Shown: positions 1 through 9,019 of the stretch, piece after piece
How the letters are laid out: the number at the start of each line of letters is the position of its first letter
Position numbering within the stretch: the stretch's first letter is position 1
Assembly (NCBI GenBank): GCA_018064755.1
Contig: JAGHUP010000004.1
Coordinates: forward strand, 1-64,000
Direction: 5' to 3'
Length of the DNA: 64,000 nt
DNA from: Candidatus Crickella equi
GTDB lineage: Bacteria; Bacillota; Clostridia; Peptostreptococcales; Anaerovoracaceae
Made by a program: the position numbers and the translations under genes
The notes under the pieces: model-generated
Databases searched by the model: none
The model's input: only the letters and a program-made list of their open reading frames with translations
Told to the model about the DNA's origin: nothing

Positions 1-117
1 ACAATTTTCATTGTTGTCTCTTATACTCGATCTTTAAAATTTTTAAATTTTAAGACCAGTTCTACACTATGAAGTTTTCAAGGTTCTGCTGTTTCCCTTT
101 CGGGGGACAGCTTGTTC

Positions 118-146
118 ATTATAGGTGAATTAACCCATTGTGTCAA
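118..146 (-). promoter_or_regulatory. Perfect-consensus sigma-A promoter reading off the left edge
   Basis: On the minus strand TTGACA (146-141) and TATAAT (123-118) are separated by exactly 17 bases. The predicted transcript runs toward position 1 and soon passes a hairpin (about 88-111) and a CCTTGAAAACT-like stretch of the kind seen in rRNA leaders and spacers of Firmicutes. The likely target is an rRNA or other stable-RNA operon left of the window; that is inference because no rRNA sequence is inside the window. Confidence 0.7.
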
Positions 147-193
147 CACCTTTTTTCAACAAAAATCAATTTTTTTCAAATTATTTTTTTGCA

Positions 194-634
194 TTATTGC
201 TCCACTCTCTCAGCAACCTTAATATTGTCGTCCCAAACCACAAACTGAGGTGATTCCTCAAGGTATCTTCGAAAGGCTGCACGTGTTTTGGTGAAGGCAT
301 TTTTACCAAGGGTCGCGCACTGTCCTGACTGGAAATAGATATAGAAATCCTCCATATCTTTAATGCGGTCGAAGTTAACTATAATACTATGAAGTGGTCT
401 GAAGAAGCCCCTGCCACCTAGCAGATCTGCTATCTTATTTATGTTCTCATATATCTGATAATCTTTGTCCGCTGTTACCACATGAACGATACGTCCCTCT
501 TGCTCGACGAATTCAATATCGTCAACACTGATTCTTGCACATTGTTTGGACGTAATAATTGAAATCATTGATGGCATATATGGATTGTTAAGATCTCGGA
601 ATACTGGTCTAAGTCCGCAGCTAATTGTGTTCAT
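194..634 (-). CDS. LytTR-domain DNA-binding protein
   Basis: A 146-residue stand-alone LytTR-type transcription regulator. The start at 634 is preferred over an upstream ATG at 670 because AAGGAGG lies just before it. Residues about 35-130 carry the LytTR features: a short beta-rich start, 'DIEFVEQEGRIVHVVT', then 'FFRPLHSIIVNFDRIKDM', matching the family's 'F.R.H.s.ivN...I' core. No receiver domain or membrane segment is visible, so it is not a classical response regulator. The first about 35 residues are not recognised. It lies between the strong left-edge promoter and the folate transporter and faces away from both. Its target is unknown; LytTR proteins usually bind paired repeats upstream of surface or competence genes. 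Confidence 0.8.
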   Translation of the reverse strand: MNTISCGLRPVFRDLNNPYMPSMISIITSKQCARISVDDIEFVEQEGRIVHVVTADKDYQIYENINKIADLLGGRGFFRPLHSIIVNFDRIKDMEDFYIYFQSGQCATLGKNAFTKTRAAFRRYLEESPQFVVWDDNIKVAERVEQ

Positions 635-726
635 ATTATCCTCCTTATTAGATTGAATAATATGTATCACAAATTACATATATATAATACGTAAACTTTT
701 AGCCAAAATCCGAAAGTATTCGCTTA

Positions 727-755
727 TTGCTGGCGAGCTAAGAGTATGGTATATT
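727..755 (+). promoter_or_regulatory. Promoter of riboswitch-folT transcript
   Basis: TTGCTG (727-732) and TATATT (750-755) are 17 bases apart, with an extended -10 TG at 747-748. A start near 762 would place the riboswitch at the very 5' end of the transcript. Confidence 0.6.
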
Positions 756-762
756 TCTAATT

Positions 763-855
763 GTAGAGTAAATACCAAGCGTTAAGTGTCCCTGGGATGG
801 GATGTTGCCCGGGAACGAAAACACACAAGTTGCGATTTGGTATTGCATCCGCTAC
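763..855 (+). promoter_or_regulatory. Tetrahydrofolate (THF-I) riboswitch
   Basis: The conserved blocks of the THF riboswitch are present in order: GAGTAAAT near 766, GCGTTAAGTG at 779-788, GGGATGGGATGTTGCCCGGG around 794-812 and TGCATCCGCTAC at 844-855. P1 forms from GTAG (763) and CTAC (851). P2 forms from ATACCAA (772) and TTGGTAT (837). It sits directly downstream of a good promoter and about 100 bases before a folate-type ECF S component, the classical target of this RNA. About 100 bases between aptamer and gene hold the expression platform; a short hairpin overlapping the region before the AAGGAGG site suggests translational control, but I could not fold it. Confidence 0.9.
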
Positions 856-959
856 TGCACATAACAGGAGATTGGAAATAAACCTTCTAATACACAGTAT
901 GTTGCAGTAATGCGTTTTCGTTATTTCATTGCAATTACTGATGCAAGGAGGTTTTTTGT

Positions 960-1475
960 ATGAAAGCAAAGAAACTTACGACCGAAATGATCGTAGTTAT
1001 CGCCTTCATGGTTGCCCTAGAGATAGTGCTTTCCAAGCTGGTTTCCGTCAACATCTCGTTCCTTAGAATCGGCTTTGGATTCCTTCCTATTGCAATATTG
1101 GCGATTTTGTACGGCCCAATTTGGGCGGGTGTGGGATATGCCATTGGTGATATTATCGGAGGATTCCTCTTCCCTACCGGAGCATTCTTCCCAGGATTCA
1201 CAGTTACCGCTGCTCTTACAGGAGTTCTCTTCGGACTTGTTTTATATAATAAGAAGATAACATTCGTTAGAGCGCTCGTTGTCAGCGCACTAGTATGCAT
1301 ACTGTGCAATCTACTATTAAACACATTCTGGTTAACATTTATATTAGGCAAAGGATTTGCAGTACTGTTAGCATCCCGAGCAATTAAGGAGATTGTGGCA
1401 ATTCCAGTAATGGCTGTACTCATTGTTCTCATTGACAAGACAGTTATGAAGGCAATTCCACAGAAGGCAAGATAA
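960..1475 (+). CDS. folT: Folate-family ECF transporter S component
   Basis: A 171-residue integral membrane protein with about six hydrophobic segments, the size and pattern of energy-coupling factor S components. The segment 'GPIWAGVGYAIGDIIGGFLFPTG' region (cut here for brevity) is typical of the folate/unknown-substrate group: aromatic-glycine-rich loop followed by 'GAFFPGFT'. S components bind the vitamin and dock on a shared EcfA-EcfA'-EcfT module encoded elsewhere. The substrate assignment rests mainly on the THF riboswitch upstream. An AAGGAGG site lies 9 bases before the ATG. The stop TAA overlaps the ATG of rqcP by one base, so both are expressed from the same riboswitch-controlled message. 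Confidence 0.88.
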   Translation: MKAKKLTTEMIVVIAFMVALEIVLSKLVSVNISFLRIGFGFLPIAILAILYGPIWAGVGYAIGDIIGGFLFPTGAFFPGFTVTAALTGVLFGLVLYNKKITFVRALVVSALVCILCNLLLNTFWLTFILGKGFAVLLASRAIKEIVAIPVMAVLIVLIDKTVMKAIPQKAR

Positions 1476-1717
1476 TGAGATTAGACAAATACCTTAAGAT
1501 ATCTAGAATCATCAAGCGCAGAACCGTAGCCAAAGAAGCTTGCGAGCAAGGCAGAGTCGAGGTTAATGGCAAAGTTGCCAAGCCAGGGCTCGAGCTGAAA
1601 GAAGGCGATGTAATCAAAATCACATTTGGCAGCAACGAGCTCAAGGTCAAGGTTACCTCTCTTAAAGAAAATGTGAGAAAGGAAGATGCGCAAGAACTGT
1701 ATGTCGTAACAGAATAA
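1475..1717 (+). CDS. rqcP: S4-domain RNA-binding protein of ribosome quality control
   Basis: An 80-residue protein that is almost entirely an S4 RNA-binding domain: 'MRLDKYLKISRIIKRRTVAKEACEQG' at the N-terminus (the loop with basic residues binds RNA) followed by 'VEVNGKVAKPGLELKEGD'. Length and sequence fit the YabO/RqcP family, which assists RqcH in adding C-terminal alanine tails to nascent chains on obstructed 50S subunits. In Bacillus yabO lies near spoVB-like yabM; here the SpoVB-like gene is also close, though HU intervenes. It is translationally coupled to folT by TAATG, an unusual partner, so THF levels may influence rqcP expression as well. Confidence 0.85.
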   Translation: MRLDKYLKISRIIKRRTVAKEACEQGRVEVNGKVAKPGLELKEGDVIKITFGSNELKVKVTSLKENVRKEDAQELYVVTE

Positions 1718-1720
1718 AAA

Positions 1721-1751
1721 AAGCGGATAGAATAATCTATCCGCTTCTTTA
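1721..1751. terminator. Bidirectional terminator between rqcP and hup
   Basis: Perfect 9-bp stem AGCGGATAG (1722-1730) and CTATCCGCT (1737-1745) with a six-base loop, A-run on the left and T-rich sequence on the right. It lies between two convergent genes and can serve both. Confidence 0.85.
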
Positions 1752-1771
1752 TTTCGTGCTTATTTTGCTAA

Positions 1772-2050
1772 CTACTTGTTAACAGCGTCCTTGAGGGACT
1801 TTCCTGCCTTGAATACAGGAGCCTTGCTTGCTGGAATTGAAATAACTGTGTCAGGCTTCTGAGGGTTTCTTCCAGTTCTAGCTTTTCTTTCTCTAGTCTC
1901 GAAAGTACCAAATCCAATCAGTCTAACGCTGTCACCAGCAACGAGTGCATCTTCAATGATTCCAAGAACTGCGTCCAGAGCTACTTCAGCATCTTTCTTC
2001 TTGAATCCTGTCTTGTCAGCAACCTTTGCAACTAATTCAGCTTTATTCAT
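1772..2050 (-). CDS. hup: HU-family DNA-binding protein
   Basis: A 92-residue HU homologue. The ATG at 2050 is chosen because AAGGAGG precedes it and the product then begins '[16 protein letters not shown]' as in the family. The DNA-wrapping beta-arm signature '[19 protein letters not shown]' is intact, including the conserved proline that kinks DNA. HU dimers compact the nucleoid and support replication, recombination and repair. It has its own strong promoter and a terminator behind it, so it is probably monocistronic and highly expressed. Confidence 0.97.
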   Translation of the reverse strand: MNKAELVAKVADKTGFKKKDAEVALDAVLGIIEDALVAGDSVRLIGFGTFETRERKARTGRNPQKPDTVISIPASKAPVFKAGKSLKDAVNK

Positions 2051-2087
2051 AATATAAACCTCCTTAATATGAACGCCTATGGTAGAC

Positions 2088-2117
2088 ATTATAAATCGTA
2101 TAAAATATTAATGTCAA
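2088..2117 (-). promoter_or_regulatory. Promoter of hup
   Basis: TTGACA (2117-2112) and TATAAT (2093-2088) on the minus strand, both perfect, 18-base spacer; predicted start about 30 bases before the hup ribosome binding site. Confidence 0.75.
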
Positions 2118-2185
2118 CGATAAAATGTTGAAATTTCAATATTTTTGTGTTTTTTTATCATTCAAAAACGCACAACAATTGCACT

Positions 2186-3823
2186 CTATCCTATTAAATG
2201 CAATTTTTCTGCCACTCTAACTATCATATTTCCCTTAGGCAACATAATCGCCTCTTCCCTAGTAACAGTCTTAGTTACGAATATCAGAACAAAATAAACC
2301 ATTACAGCTACGAGAATTGAGAGCAGGCATGAGATTGAGTTGGATCCGATTACTGCATATACTCCCTTAAAGATGAGCACTGTAACCACACCCATGACTG
2401 CTGCTGATATAAGTGGCTTGACGAAAGTGCCACCCATGTCCAGTTTAACATTAGCGTACTTCTTAAGTCCTATATAATTCAGTATGCCCGCGATGAGATA
2501 TGCCAGCACGCTACCGATTGCAGCGCCGTTAACGTTGATAGCCGGAATGCCTACGAGTACATACGAAATAACGATTTTGGCAAATGCGCCAATGAACAGA
2601 TTGACAACCGGCAAAACCATCTTGCCTATTCCCTGCAAAGCACTAGAGAATGTTCTCATTGTCGAAAGTGTTACGACTCCGACGGACATAATCTGAAGGA
2701 GCGGAACTGCCATGTCTACCTCAGCAGGATTAGCTGGATATAGTAAAGTGAGAATTGGCTTGGCAAGAACGGCCAGTCCAATAGCGCACGGATAAGCAAC
2801 AACCATCATTGTCTTGATGCCTGTCTGAATATTGTGATTAAGTTCTTCCTGCTTCTTCAGCGTAAACGCAGCTGTGACTGCAGGAATCATACTAATTGAA
2901 ATTGCATCAATGAATACTCCTGGGAACGCAACCAGCGGATCGCAGTAGCCGGAGATAAGACCATATTTTACTTTGGACATAGCGAGAGTCCAACCTGTAG
3001 CCTGAAGTCTATTCATAACGATGGCTGAATCCAGTATCATCATGAATGGCATAATTGTTGATCCTATTGTGATAGGAAGAGCAATTTCGATAAGCTCTTT
3101 GGTAAGTGACTTGGTCGATTCTTCAGCGTGATCAGACTCGGCAATCATTGCTGCCCTCTTCTGTTGTGACTTCTTGTATATTGCAGTCAGGATAACCATG
3201 GCTGCGATAAGTCCTGCTGTTGCACCGAATGTTGCACCAGCTGAAGAGTACTCTAGTCCTTTGCTAATCAGAATATATGAAAGAGTAAGTCCAACAACAA
3301 CTCTGAAGAGCTGTTCTGTTACTTCAGAAACAGCTGTTGGCATCATATTCTGCTGGCCCTGGAAATATCCTCTGAACGAGGACGCAATAGGCGCAAGCAA
3401 CAGGGCTGGAGAAATTGCCATAATTGAGAACTTAGCATCAGGATTTCCCATGTATCTAGCAATCTGACCTGCTCCGAAGAAGCAAATAACGAAAGATACA
3501 ATACCGATGGCAAGCATTACACGGAATGACACTTTGTATGACTTGTGTGCATTCTTAAAATCACCAATTGCAATTCTCTCAGAAACCATTCTTGAGATGG
3601 CAACAGGAAGTCCTGCTGTAGCCAAGATAAGGAAGAATGAGTAAACCGGATAAGCTGCACCATAATAAGACATTCCCTCTGCCCCAATCCAGTTGGTCAG
3701 TGGAATTCTGAAGATGGCGCCAAGGAACTTTCCGATAATTCCCGCAACAGCCAGAATAGTGGCTCCTGTTACGAGTCTCGCTCCTGCAACATGTTCAGTT
3801 TTGTTAAATCTTGGTTCGCTCAA
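2186..3823 (-). CDS. SpoVB/MurJ-like polysaccharide biosynthesis flippase
   Basis: A 545-residue protein with about 14 membrane segments, belonging to the MOP superfamily (SpoVB, RfbX, MurJ group). These proteins flip lipid-linked cell-wall precursors across the membrane. The first helix 'GATILAVAGIIGKFLGAIFRIPLTNWIG' region carries the 'G..fR.Pl...lG' signature common to SpoVB-type members. The start codon is TTG at 3823, directly abutting the stop of the amidohydrolase gene upstream, with a weak AGGG before it; no ATG upstream fits. Its place near rqcP and purR-mfd genes matches the Bacillus yabM (spoVB-like) neighbourhood. Whether it acts as the essential lipid II flippase or a sporulation paralogue cannot be decided here. 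Confidence 0.85.
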   Translation of the reverse strand: MSEPRFNKTEHVAGARLVTGATILAVAGIIGKFLGAIFRIPLTNWIGAEGMSYYGAAYPVYSFFLILATAGLPVAISRMVSERIAIGDFKNAHKSYKVSFRVMLAIGIVSFVICFFGAGQIARYMGNPDAKFSIMAISPALLLAPIASSFRGYFQGQQNMMPTAVSEVTEQLFRVVVGLTLSYILISKGLEYSSAGATFGATAGLIAAMVILTAIYKKSQQKRAAMIAESDHAEESTKSLTKELIEIALPITIGSTIMPFMMILDSAIVMNRLQATGWTLAMSKVKYGLISGYCDPLVAFPGVFIDAISISMIPAVTAAFTLKKQEELNHNIQTGIKTMMVVAYPCAIGLAVLAKPILTLLYPANPAEVDMAVPLLQIMSVGVVTLSTMRTFSSALQGIGKMVLPVVNLFIGAFAKIVISYVLVGIPAINVNGAAIGSVLAYLIAGILNYIGLKKYANVKLDMGGTFVKPLISAAVMGVVTVLIFKGVYAVIGSNSISCLLSILVAVMVYFVLIFVTKTVTREEAIMLPKGNMIVRVAEKLHLIG

Positions 3824-5128
3824 TTATTTACCCTGTGCAGCTCGAACTCCGTCAAGCATCTTGTCCTTGACCTGCTCAGATACTGCCATTACCTTCTCAA
3901 TATCTATAGTCTTATATTCACCATCCTGATACAGCACCTGTCCGTCTACCATTGTCAGGCATACGTCCTTGCCGTCAGCGGAATAAATCAAATTGTTCAG
4001 CACGGAATGTACCGGCTTCATATTAGGAACATCCATATCGATTACGATGAGGTCGGCCTTGTATCCTTCCTTCACCAAACCACAGTCCTTCCTACCCTGC
4101 GCAAGAGCTCCGGCTCTAGTTGCACTGTAGAGAATCTTGTTAGTTGGCATTTTGTCAGCACCGCCCTTGAGTTTTCCAAGGAGTGCGAACAGCTTAACCT
4201 CTTCAAGGAAGTTCAGGCTGTTATTGCTGGCAACACTATCTGTTCCAATTGCCACATTGATACCTGCTTCATATAGCTTGTTAACATCGCAGATGCCATC
4301 CGACAACTTGAGATTGCTGGATGGACAAGATGTTACGGTAACATTCTTATCCTTAAGAATTTGTATGTCATTATCTGTCAGCCAGATGCAGTGTGCTGCG
4401 TTGGTTGGCTGATCGAAGAGTCCACATTCATTAAAGAACTCAACCGGAGTCATGCCATGCCTCTTAATGCAGCCCTCGACCTCGTGCTCAGTCTCTGCAC
4501 AGTGGACCTGACAACCAACATCGTAGTGCTTAGCTAGCTCAGCTACCTTGCGAATCATCGCCTCATCATTAGTGTACTCAGCATGAAGATCGCAAGCAGT
4601 CAAGATACGGCCATCAGCCCATCCATGATACATCTCGATGGCTTCAGTCATTTCCTTCAGTCTATAGCTCTCCTCAACAGGTTCGCCGAAGTTTACAACT
4701 GATCTTCCGAGTGTTGCCTTCATTCCAGAAGTTGTATATGCCCTTGCCATAGCGTCAACGAAGTAGTACATCTCAGTAGTTGATACAATACCATATCTGA
4801 GAGACTCCGCATTGGCAAGCAGTGTTGTCCAGAACACTCCCTCATCATAGAGCTGATCCTCGAAAGGCAGAATATACTTATCCAGCCAATCTTGAAGAAC
4901 CAGGTTCTCAGCATAGCCACGCATAGGAACCATTGGCGAATGGCCGTGTGCGTTGTAGAAACCAGGCATCAGCACTTTGGCATTGCCATCATAAACCTCG
5001 CCGTAGAGCTCAGCATTCTCCGGTTCCTTGCTATCAATATATGCAATTATGTTGCCGACTGTTCCGACGAACATATTCTCCTTGTATTCGAAATTCTCGT
5101 CGACCAGTCCGATATTCTTAAATAGCAT
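3824..5128 (-). CDS. Amidohydrolase, SAH/MTA deaminase-like
   Basis: A 434-residue metal-dependent hydrolase of the Atz/Trz branch of the amidohydrolase superfamily. Metal ligands are visible in order: 'NAHGHS' (HxH at the end of strand 1), 'VHCAETEHE', 'AAHCIW' and 'IGTDSVASNN'. This set fits 5-methylthioadenosine/S-adenosylhomocysteine deaminases, which convert adenosine-type substrates to inosine forms. Members of the branch also act on guanine, cytosine or N-formyl compounds, so the exact substrate stays open. It is co-directional with the flippase gene behind it (no gap) and with mfd in front (about 40 bases). Confidence 0.8.
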   Translation of the reverse strand: MLFKNIGLVDENFEYKENMFVGTVGNIIAYIDSKEPENAELYGEVYDGNAKVLMPGFYNAHGHSPMVPMRGYAENLVLQDWLDKYILPFEDQLYDEGVFWTTLLANAESLRYGIVSTTEMYYFVDAMARAYTTSGMKATLGRSVVNFGEPVEESYRLKEMTEAIEMYHGWADGRILTACDLHAEYTNDEAMIRKVAELAKHYDVGCQVHCAETEHEVEGCIKRHGMTPVEFFNECGLFDQPTNAAHCIWLTDNDIQILKDKNVTVTSCPSSNLKLSDGICDVNKLYEAGINVAIGTDSVASNNSLNFLEEVKLFALLGKLKGGADKMPTNKILYSATRAGALAQGRKDCGLVKEGYKADLIVIDMDVPNMKPVHSVLNNLIYSADGKDVCLTMVDGQVLYQDGEYKTIDIEKVMAVSEQVKDKMLDGVRAAQGK

Positions 5129-5170
5129 AATCTTCCTCTCTTGATGAGTATTTAACCATATAATTATACT

Positions 5171-8100
5171 CTATTCTTGAACCTCTTGTGAAGAGTTCAA
5201 GGCATTTCTAAGTGATCTCATTAATGTGAGAAGTTTGACCAAAGCCTGCTGTTTGCCGGTAAATAGTAGCAGTCCCGGTATGCGTCCACTCGTGATGGTA
5301 AGCGCATCACCCATTTCTTCCTTGGCAAGTACCAGAATGTAAGCATTCACGTTATTAACATCCGACAGTTTGAGTGCTATACGAGGACCGCGTTCAGAAA
5401 TGGTATCAATACCGATAGCCTCGCAGTGAGATCTAATCTCGCTAACCTTAATGAGGTTGCTAACCAGTTCAGGCATATCGCCGTATCTATCGATAAGTTC
5501 GTCCTCAATGTCTGCAGCATCTTCCTCGCAGTTAATGCTAGCAATCTTTTTGTATGCCTGAAGTCTCAATGTTTCATCAGTAATATATGATGCCGGAATT
5601 GATGCATCAATAGACATCTCGAAGTTGAGGTCTGCCCTTGTCTCGGTTACATTCTCACCCTTGAGCATACGAACAGCTCTATCAATCTCCTTGCAGTAGA
5701 GTTCGTATCCAATGCCTTCAATGTGTCCACTCTGAGCCTCTCCTAATACATTTCCTGCACCACGGAGTTCCAGATCTCTCATTGCAATCTTGAACCCTGC
5801 TCCGAACTCAGTGAACTCTCTGATAGCTGTAAGCCTCTTGGCTGCAATTTCTGTCAACACTTTCTGTGGCTGATACATTAGATAAGCATAAGCCAATCTA
5901 TTTGAGCGGCCTACCCGTCCTCTCAGCTGATAGAGCTGTGATAATCCGAGACGATCTGCATTAAGTACAACCATTGTGTTGGCATTCGGAATATCGATTC
6001 CGTTCTCAATGATGGTAGTAGCTACCAGAACATCTATCTCACCATCGATGAATTCCTTCATTGTATCCTCGAGCGCCTGCTCTCCCATTCTTCCATGGCC
6101 GATGGCAACTCTTGCATCCGGAACGAGTCTTTCAATTGCAGCAGCAATTGTCTTAATTCCAGTAATTCTATTATTTACAACGAAGACCTGTCCGCCTCTG
6201 TTGAGCTCTCTTTCAATAATGCTCTTCAGCAATTCCTCATCATAAGGAGTTACATAAGTCTGAACAGGAAGTCTGTCTCCAGGCGGCTCCTCAATAGTAG
6301 AAATATCTTTGATGCCTGTAAGAGACATGTTGAGTGTTCTTGGAATTGGTGTTGCAGACAATGTCAGTACATCTACATTCTGCTTGAGCTTCTTGATTTG
6401 CTCTTTGTGCTGAACACCAAAGCGCTGCTCCTCGTCGATGACGAGTAGTCCAAGGTCCTTGAATTCGACGTCCTTGGACAGCAGGCGATGTGTGCCCACT
6501 ACCAGATCAACAGTACCTTCCTTAAGTCCCTTAACAACCTCCGCCTGCTGAGCAGCGCTGCCAAACCTCGACAGCTCTCCTATCTCAAATGGGAAGTCCT
6601 GGAATCTCTCAATGAAGTTGTGGTAATGCTGATTAACTAGAAGTGTTGTAGGCGCCAGCATGGCAGCCTGTTTACCTTCAGAAATACACTTAAATATAGC
6701 TCTTGCAGCAACCTCTGTCTTGCCGTAGCCGACATCTCCGCAGAGAAGTCTATCCATAGGCAGAGCCTTCTGCATATCTTCTTTAATCTCTTCAATTGCA
6801 CGCAACTGATCATCGGTCTCAGTGTATGGGAACTTCTCCTCGAACTCAGTCTGCCATACTGTGTCCGGCGAGAAAGCATAGCCGCCGCTCGCTTCGCGCT
6901 CCGCATACAGCTTAACCAAGTCCTCAGCAATCTCCATAACCGCCTTCTTGGCGCGCTCGCGAGCTCTCTTCCAACTGCCGCCGGACAACCTTGACAGTGA
7001 TGGCGCATTACCACCACTACCAATATACTTCTGAATAATGTCGAGCTGCTCGGTAGGAATATAAAGGACATCAGAACCTGCATATCTAATTACAAGGTAA
7101 TCTCTGGTCTGGTCATCAGCAGTCATGGTTCTGATGCCTTCGAACCTTCCTATACCATGTGTCTCATGAACTATATAATCTCCCTTGTGAAGGTCTGAGA
7201 AGTCCAGGCCTTCGCCTGATTTTCTCTTCTTTCTCTTAGGAAGCTTCTTTCTTGTCTGTGGGAAGATGTCTGATTCAGTAATATAGCATACCTTATCGTC
7301 CTCAATAACCATTCCTGTGCTGAGGTTACCAATCAGATATGAAATATCTCCATGGACATCTGCTATCTCGATGTACTCTCTAATACGCTCAGATCTATCA
7401 TCTGAGGTGCTGACAAGTTTGATGCTGTAGCCGCCTTTAAGAAGACTTTCAGCCTCCTTAACGAAGAGTTCCAGCTGACCATTGAAAGCAGCAACCTGGC
7501 GACTGCGTGCATTAACAACTCTATCTATCTTCTCAAGACCTTTGACTGGTTCAGGGAATGGAGTCACAATATCGCAGTCGCATTCATATATCTTCTGCCA
7601 ATCGCCCTTATGCTGGTGCTCAGGTATCTCCTCTACCAGTCTGTTAGGATCACAGATGATAACAAGACCATCATCCATGAACTCCCAGAGGTAATGGCGC
7701 TCTACATCGAAATATTTAATAAAGTCTGAATATATCTGGACATCGCTCTTCTGTTCGAAAAGTTCAGCAATTCTCTCATCATCAAGTTTCTTAACTGCAG
7801 CAGCGATTTCTTCATCTGTCGGGATGAACTCTGCTGCAGGTCCTATCTGAATATGACGTAGATTCTCAAGAGATCTCTGTGTAGTCTGATCATAGATTCT
7901 AATAGAATCCACTTCATCGTCGAAGAATTCAATTCGAATAGGATTGGCAAGTGATGGCGGGAATACATCGAGTATGCCTCCTCTTGAAGTGAACTCTCCC
8001 GGCGATTCTGTTACAGCAGAATAAACATAACCGGTTTCAACCAGCATGCGTCTTAAGACAGCCGGCTCAATTCTCATGCCCATATCAATGTCGATAACGG

Positions 8101-8437
8101 CAGACATATATCTCTCCCAGTCTTCAGTCTGTCTCATAACAGCACTGACAGGAGCAATTACAACAGCCTGCTCATTTCCGCAGCACAGGGCCTGAATACC
8201 TTTCATTCTCTGAACAAGTGACTCTCTATCTCTTGCTTCGTAGAGAATTCCAGTATCTACGTCTTCCGGCATGGTCAGAATCTTGGTTTCTGGCATGAAA
8301 AAAGCGAGGTCATCCGCGAGCCGCATAGCCTGCCTGCCCGTAGAGACCACGATTAATGATTTCGTCTTATTCTTAAGTTCAGCGGCAGCAAGATAAGCTA
8401 TCCTGCTACCGCTGATGCCAGTGAAATTAGTTATCAT
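5171..8437 (-). CDS. mfd: Transcription-repair coupling factor Mfd
   Basis: A 1088-residue Mfd, close to the usual 1150. It pushes stalled RNA polymerase off lesions and recruits UvrA. Visible parts: UvrB-homology N-terminal region, the RNA-polymerase interaction (CarD-like) domain beginning '[18 protein letters not shown]' near residue 420, a RecG-like SF2 motor with Walker A 'GDVGYGKTE', the box 'IDEEQRFGV' and '[13 protein letters not shown]', and the C-terminal TRCF domain. The start overlaps the end of pth by 11 bases, so translation is coupled. Confidence 0.97.
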   Translation of the reverse strand: MITNFTGISGSRIAYLAAAELKNKTKSLIVVSTGRQAMRLADDLAFFMPETKILTMPEDVDTGILYEARDRESLVQRMKGIQALCCGNEQAVVIAPVSAVMRQTEDWERYMSAVIDIDMGMRIEPAVLRRMLVETGYVYSAVTESPGEFTSRGGILDVFPPSLANPIRIEFFDDEVDSIRIYDQTTQRSLENLRHIQIGPAAEFIPTDEEIAAAVKKLDDERIAELFEQKSDVQIYSDFIKYFDVERHYLWEFMDDGLVIICDPNRLVEEIPEHQHKGDWQKIYECDCDIVTPFPEPVKGLEKIDRVVNARSRQVAAFNGQLELFVKEAESLLKGGYSIKLVSTSDDRSERIREYIEIADVHGDISYLIGNLSTGMVIEDDKVCYITESDIFPQTRKKLPKRKKRKSGEGLDFSDLHKGDYIVHETHGIGRFEGIRTMTADDQTRDYLVIRYAGSDVLYIPTEQLDIIQKYIGSGGNAPSLSRLSGGSWKRARERAKKAVMEIAEDLVKLYAEREASGGYAFSPDTVWQTEFEEKFPYTETDDQLRAIEEIKEDMQKALPMDRLLCGDVGYGKTEVAARAIFKCISEGKQAAMLAPTTLLVNQHYHNFIERFQDFPFEIGELSRFGSAAQQAEVVKGLKEGTVDLVVGTHRLLSKDVEFKDLGLLVIDEEQRFGVQHKEQIKKLKQNVDVLTLSATPIPRTLNMSLTGIKDISTIEEPPGDRLPVQTYVTPYDEELLKSIIERELNRGGQVFVVNNRITGIKTIAAAIERLVPDARVAIGHGRMGEQALEDTMKEFIDGEIDVLVATTIIENGIDIPNANTMVVLNADRLGLSQLYQLRGRVGRSNRLAYAYLMYQPQKVLTEIAAKRLTAIREFTEFGAGFKIAMRDLELRGAGNVLGEAQSGHIEGIGYELYCKEIDRAVRMLKGENVTETRADLNFEMSIDASIPASYITDETLRLQAYKKIASINCEEDAADIEDELIDRYGDMPELVSNLIKVSEIRSHCEAIGIDTISERGPRIALKLSDVNNVNAYILVLAKEEMGDALTITSGRIPGLLLFTGKQQALVKLLTLMRSLRNALNSSQEVQE

Positions 8438-9008
8438 TCTTCTTCGGATTATAGTTGTGCTTGTTCATCGCATTATCAATACCGAGCTTGATAATGTCAA
8501 CGACAGCCTCTGCGGTCTTAGCCGCAGCTTCGTCCAGTAACGCCTGCTCGCTCTTAGGCACTTTGCCGATAACATGGTTAATAATGTCATCATCTTCCTT
8601 AGTCGCACCGATACCAATTCTGATTCTTGGGAAATCAGTGATACCCAGCTGCTGAACTACGGACTTCATGCCATTGTGAGTTCCAGGTCCACCGGACTTA
8701 CGAATTCTGATAGCCTCAATTGGGAGGTCAAGGTCATCATAAATTACAATAACATTCTCACGCGGAATATCGAAATACATTGCGCATTCCCTTGCAGCTG
8801 TTCCGCTGAGGTTCATATAGGTCTGTGGCTTGCAAAGTATTACCTTCTCTCCTGCGATAGTACCGCGACCGATGAGAGAATGAAACTTGGACTTGCTGAT
8901 CTCAATTCCGGCATCTGAAGCTAGGGCATCGAGGGCTTTGAACCCCATATTATGCCTTGTATTTTCATATTCCTTACCGGGATTGCCGAGACCTATAATT
9001 AAATACAT
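8427..9008 (-). CDS. pth: Peptidyl-tRNA hydrolase
   Basis: A 193-residue Pth, which frees tRNAs from prematurely released peptidyl-tRNA. The N-terminal 'LIIGLGNPGKEYENTRHNMGF' contains the catalytic histidine (in RHN), and 'IYDDLDLP' holds the partner aspartate. 'SGGPGTHNGMKS' is the substrate-binding loop. It lies between prs and mfd in the standard Firmicute order; 11 bases separate it from prs. Confidence 0.97.
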   Translation of the reverse strand: MYLIIGLGNPGKEYENTRHNMGFKALDALASDAGIEISKSKFHSLIGRGTIAGEKVILCKPQTYMNLSGTAARECAMYFDIPRENVIVIYDDLDLPIEAIRIRKSGGPGTHNGMKSVVQQLGITDFPRIRIGIGATKEDDDIINHVIGKVPKSEQALLDEAAAKTAEAVVDIIKLGIDNAMNKHNYNPKKNDN

Positions 9009-9019
9009 TTTCCTACCTA

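Noticed and set aside
3791..4276. Plus-strand open frame across the amidohydrolase
   Set aside because: It overlaps a well-recognised minus-strand gene, has no ribosome binding site and no family features; shadow frame.
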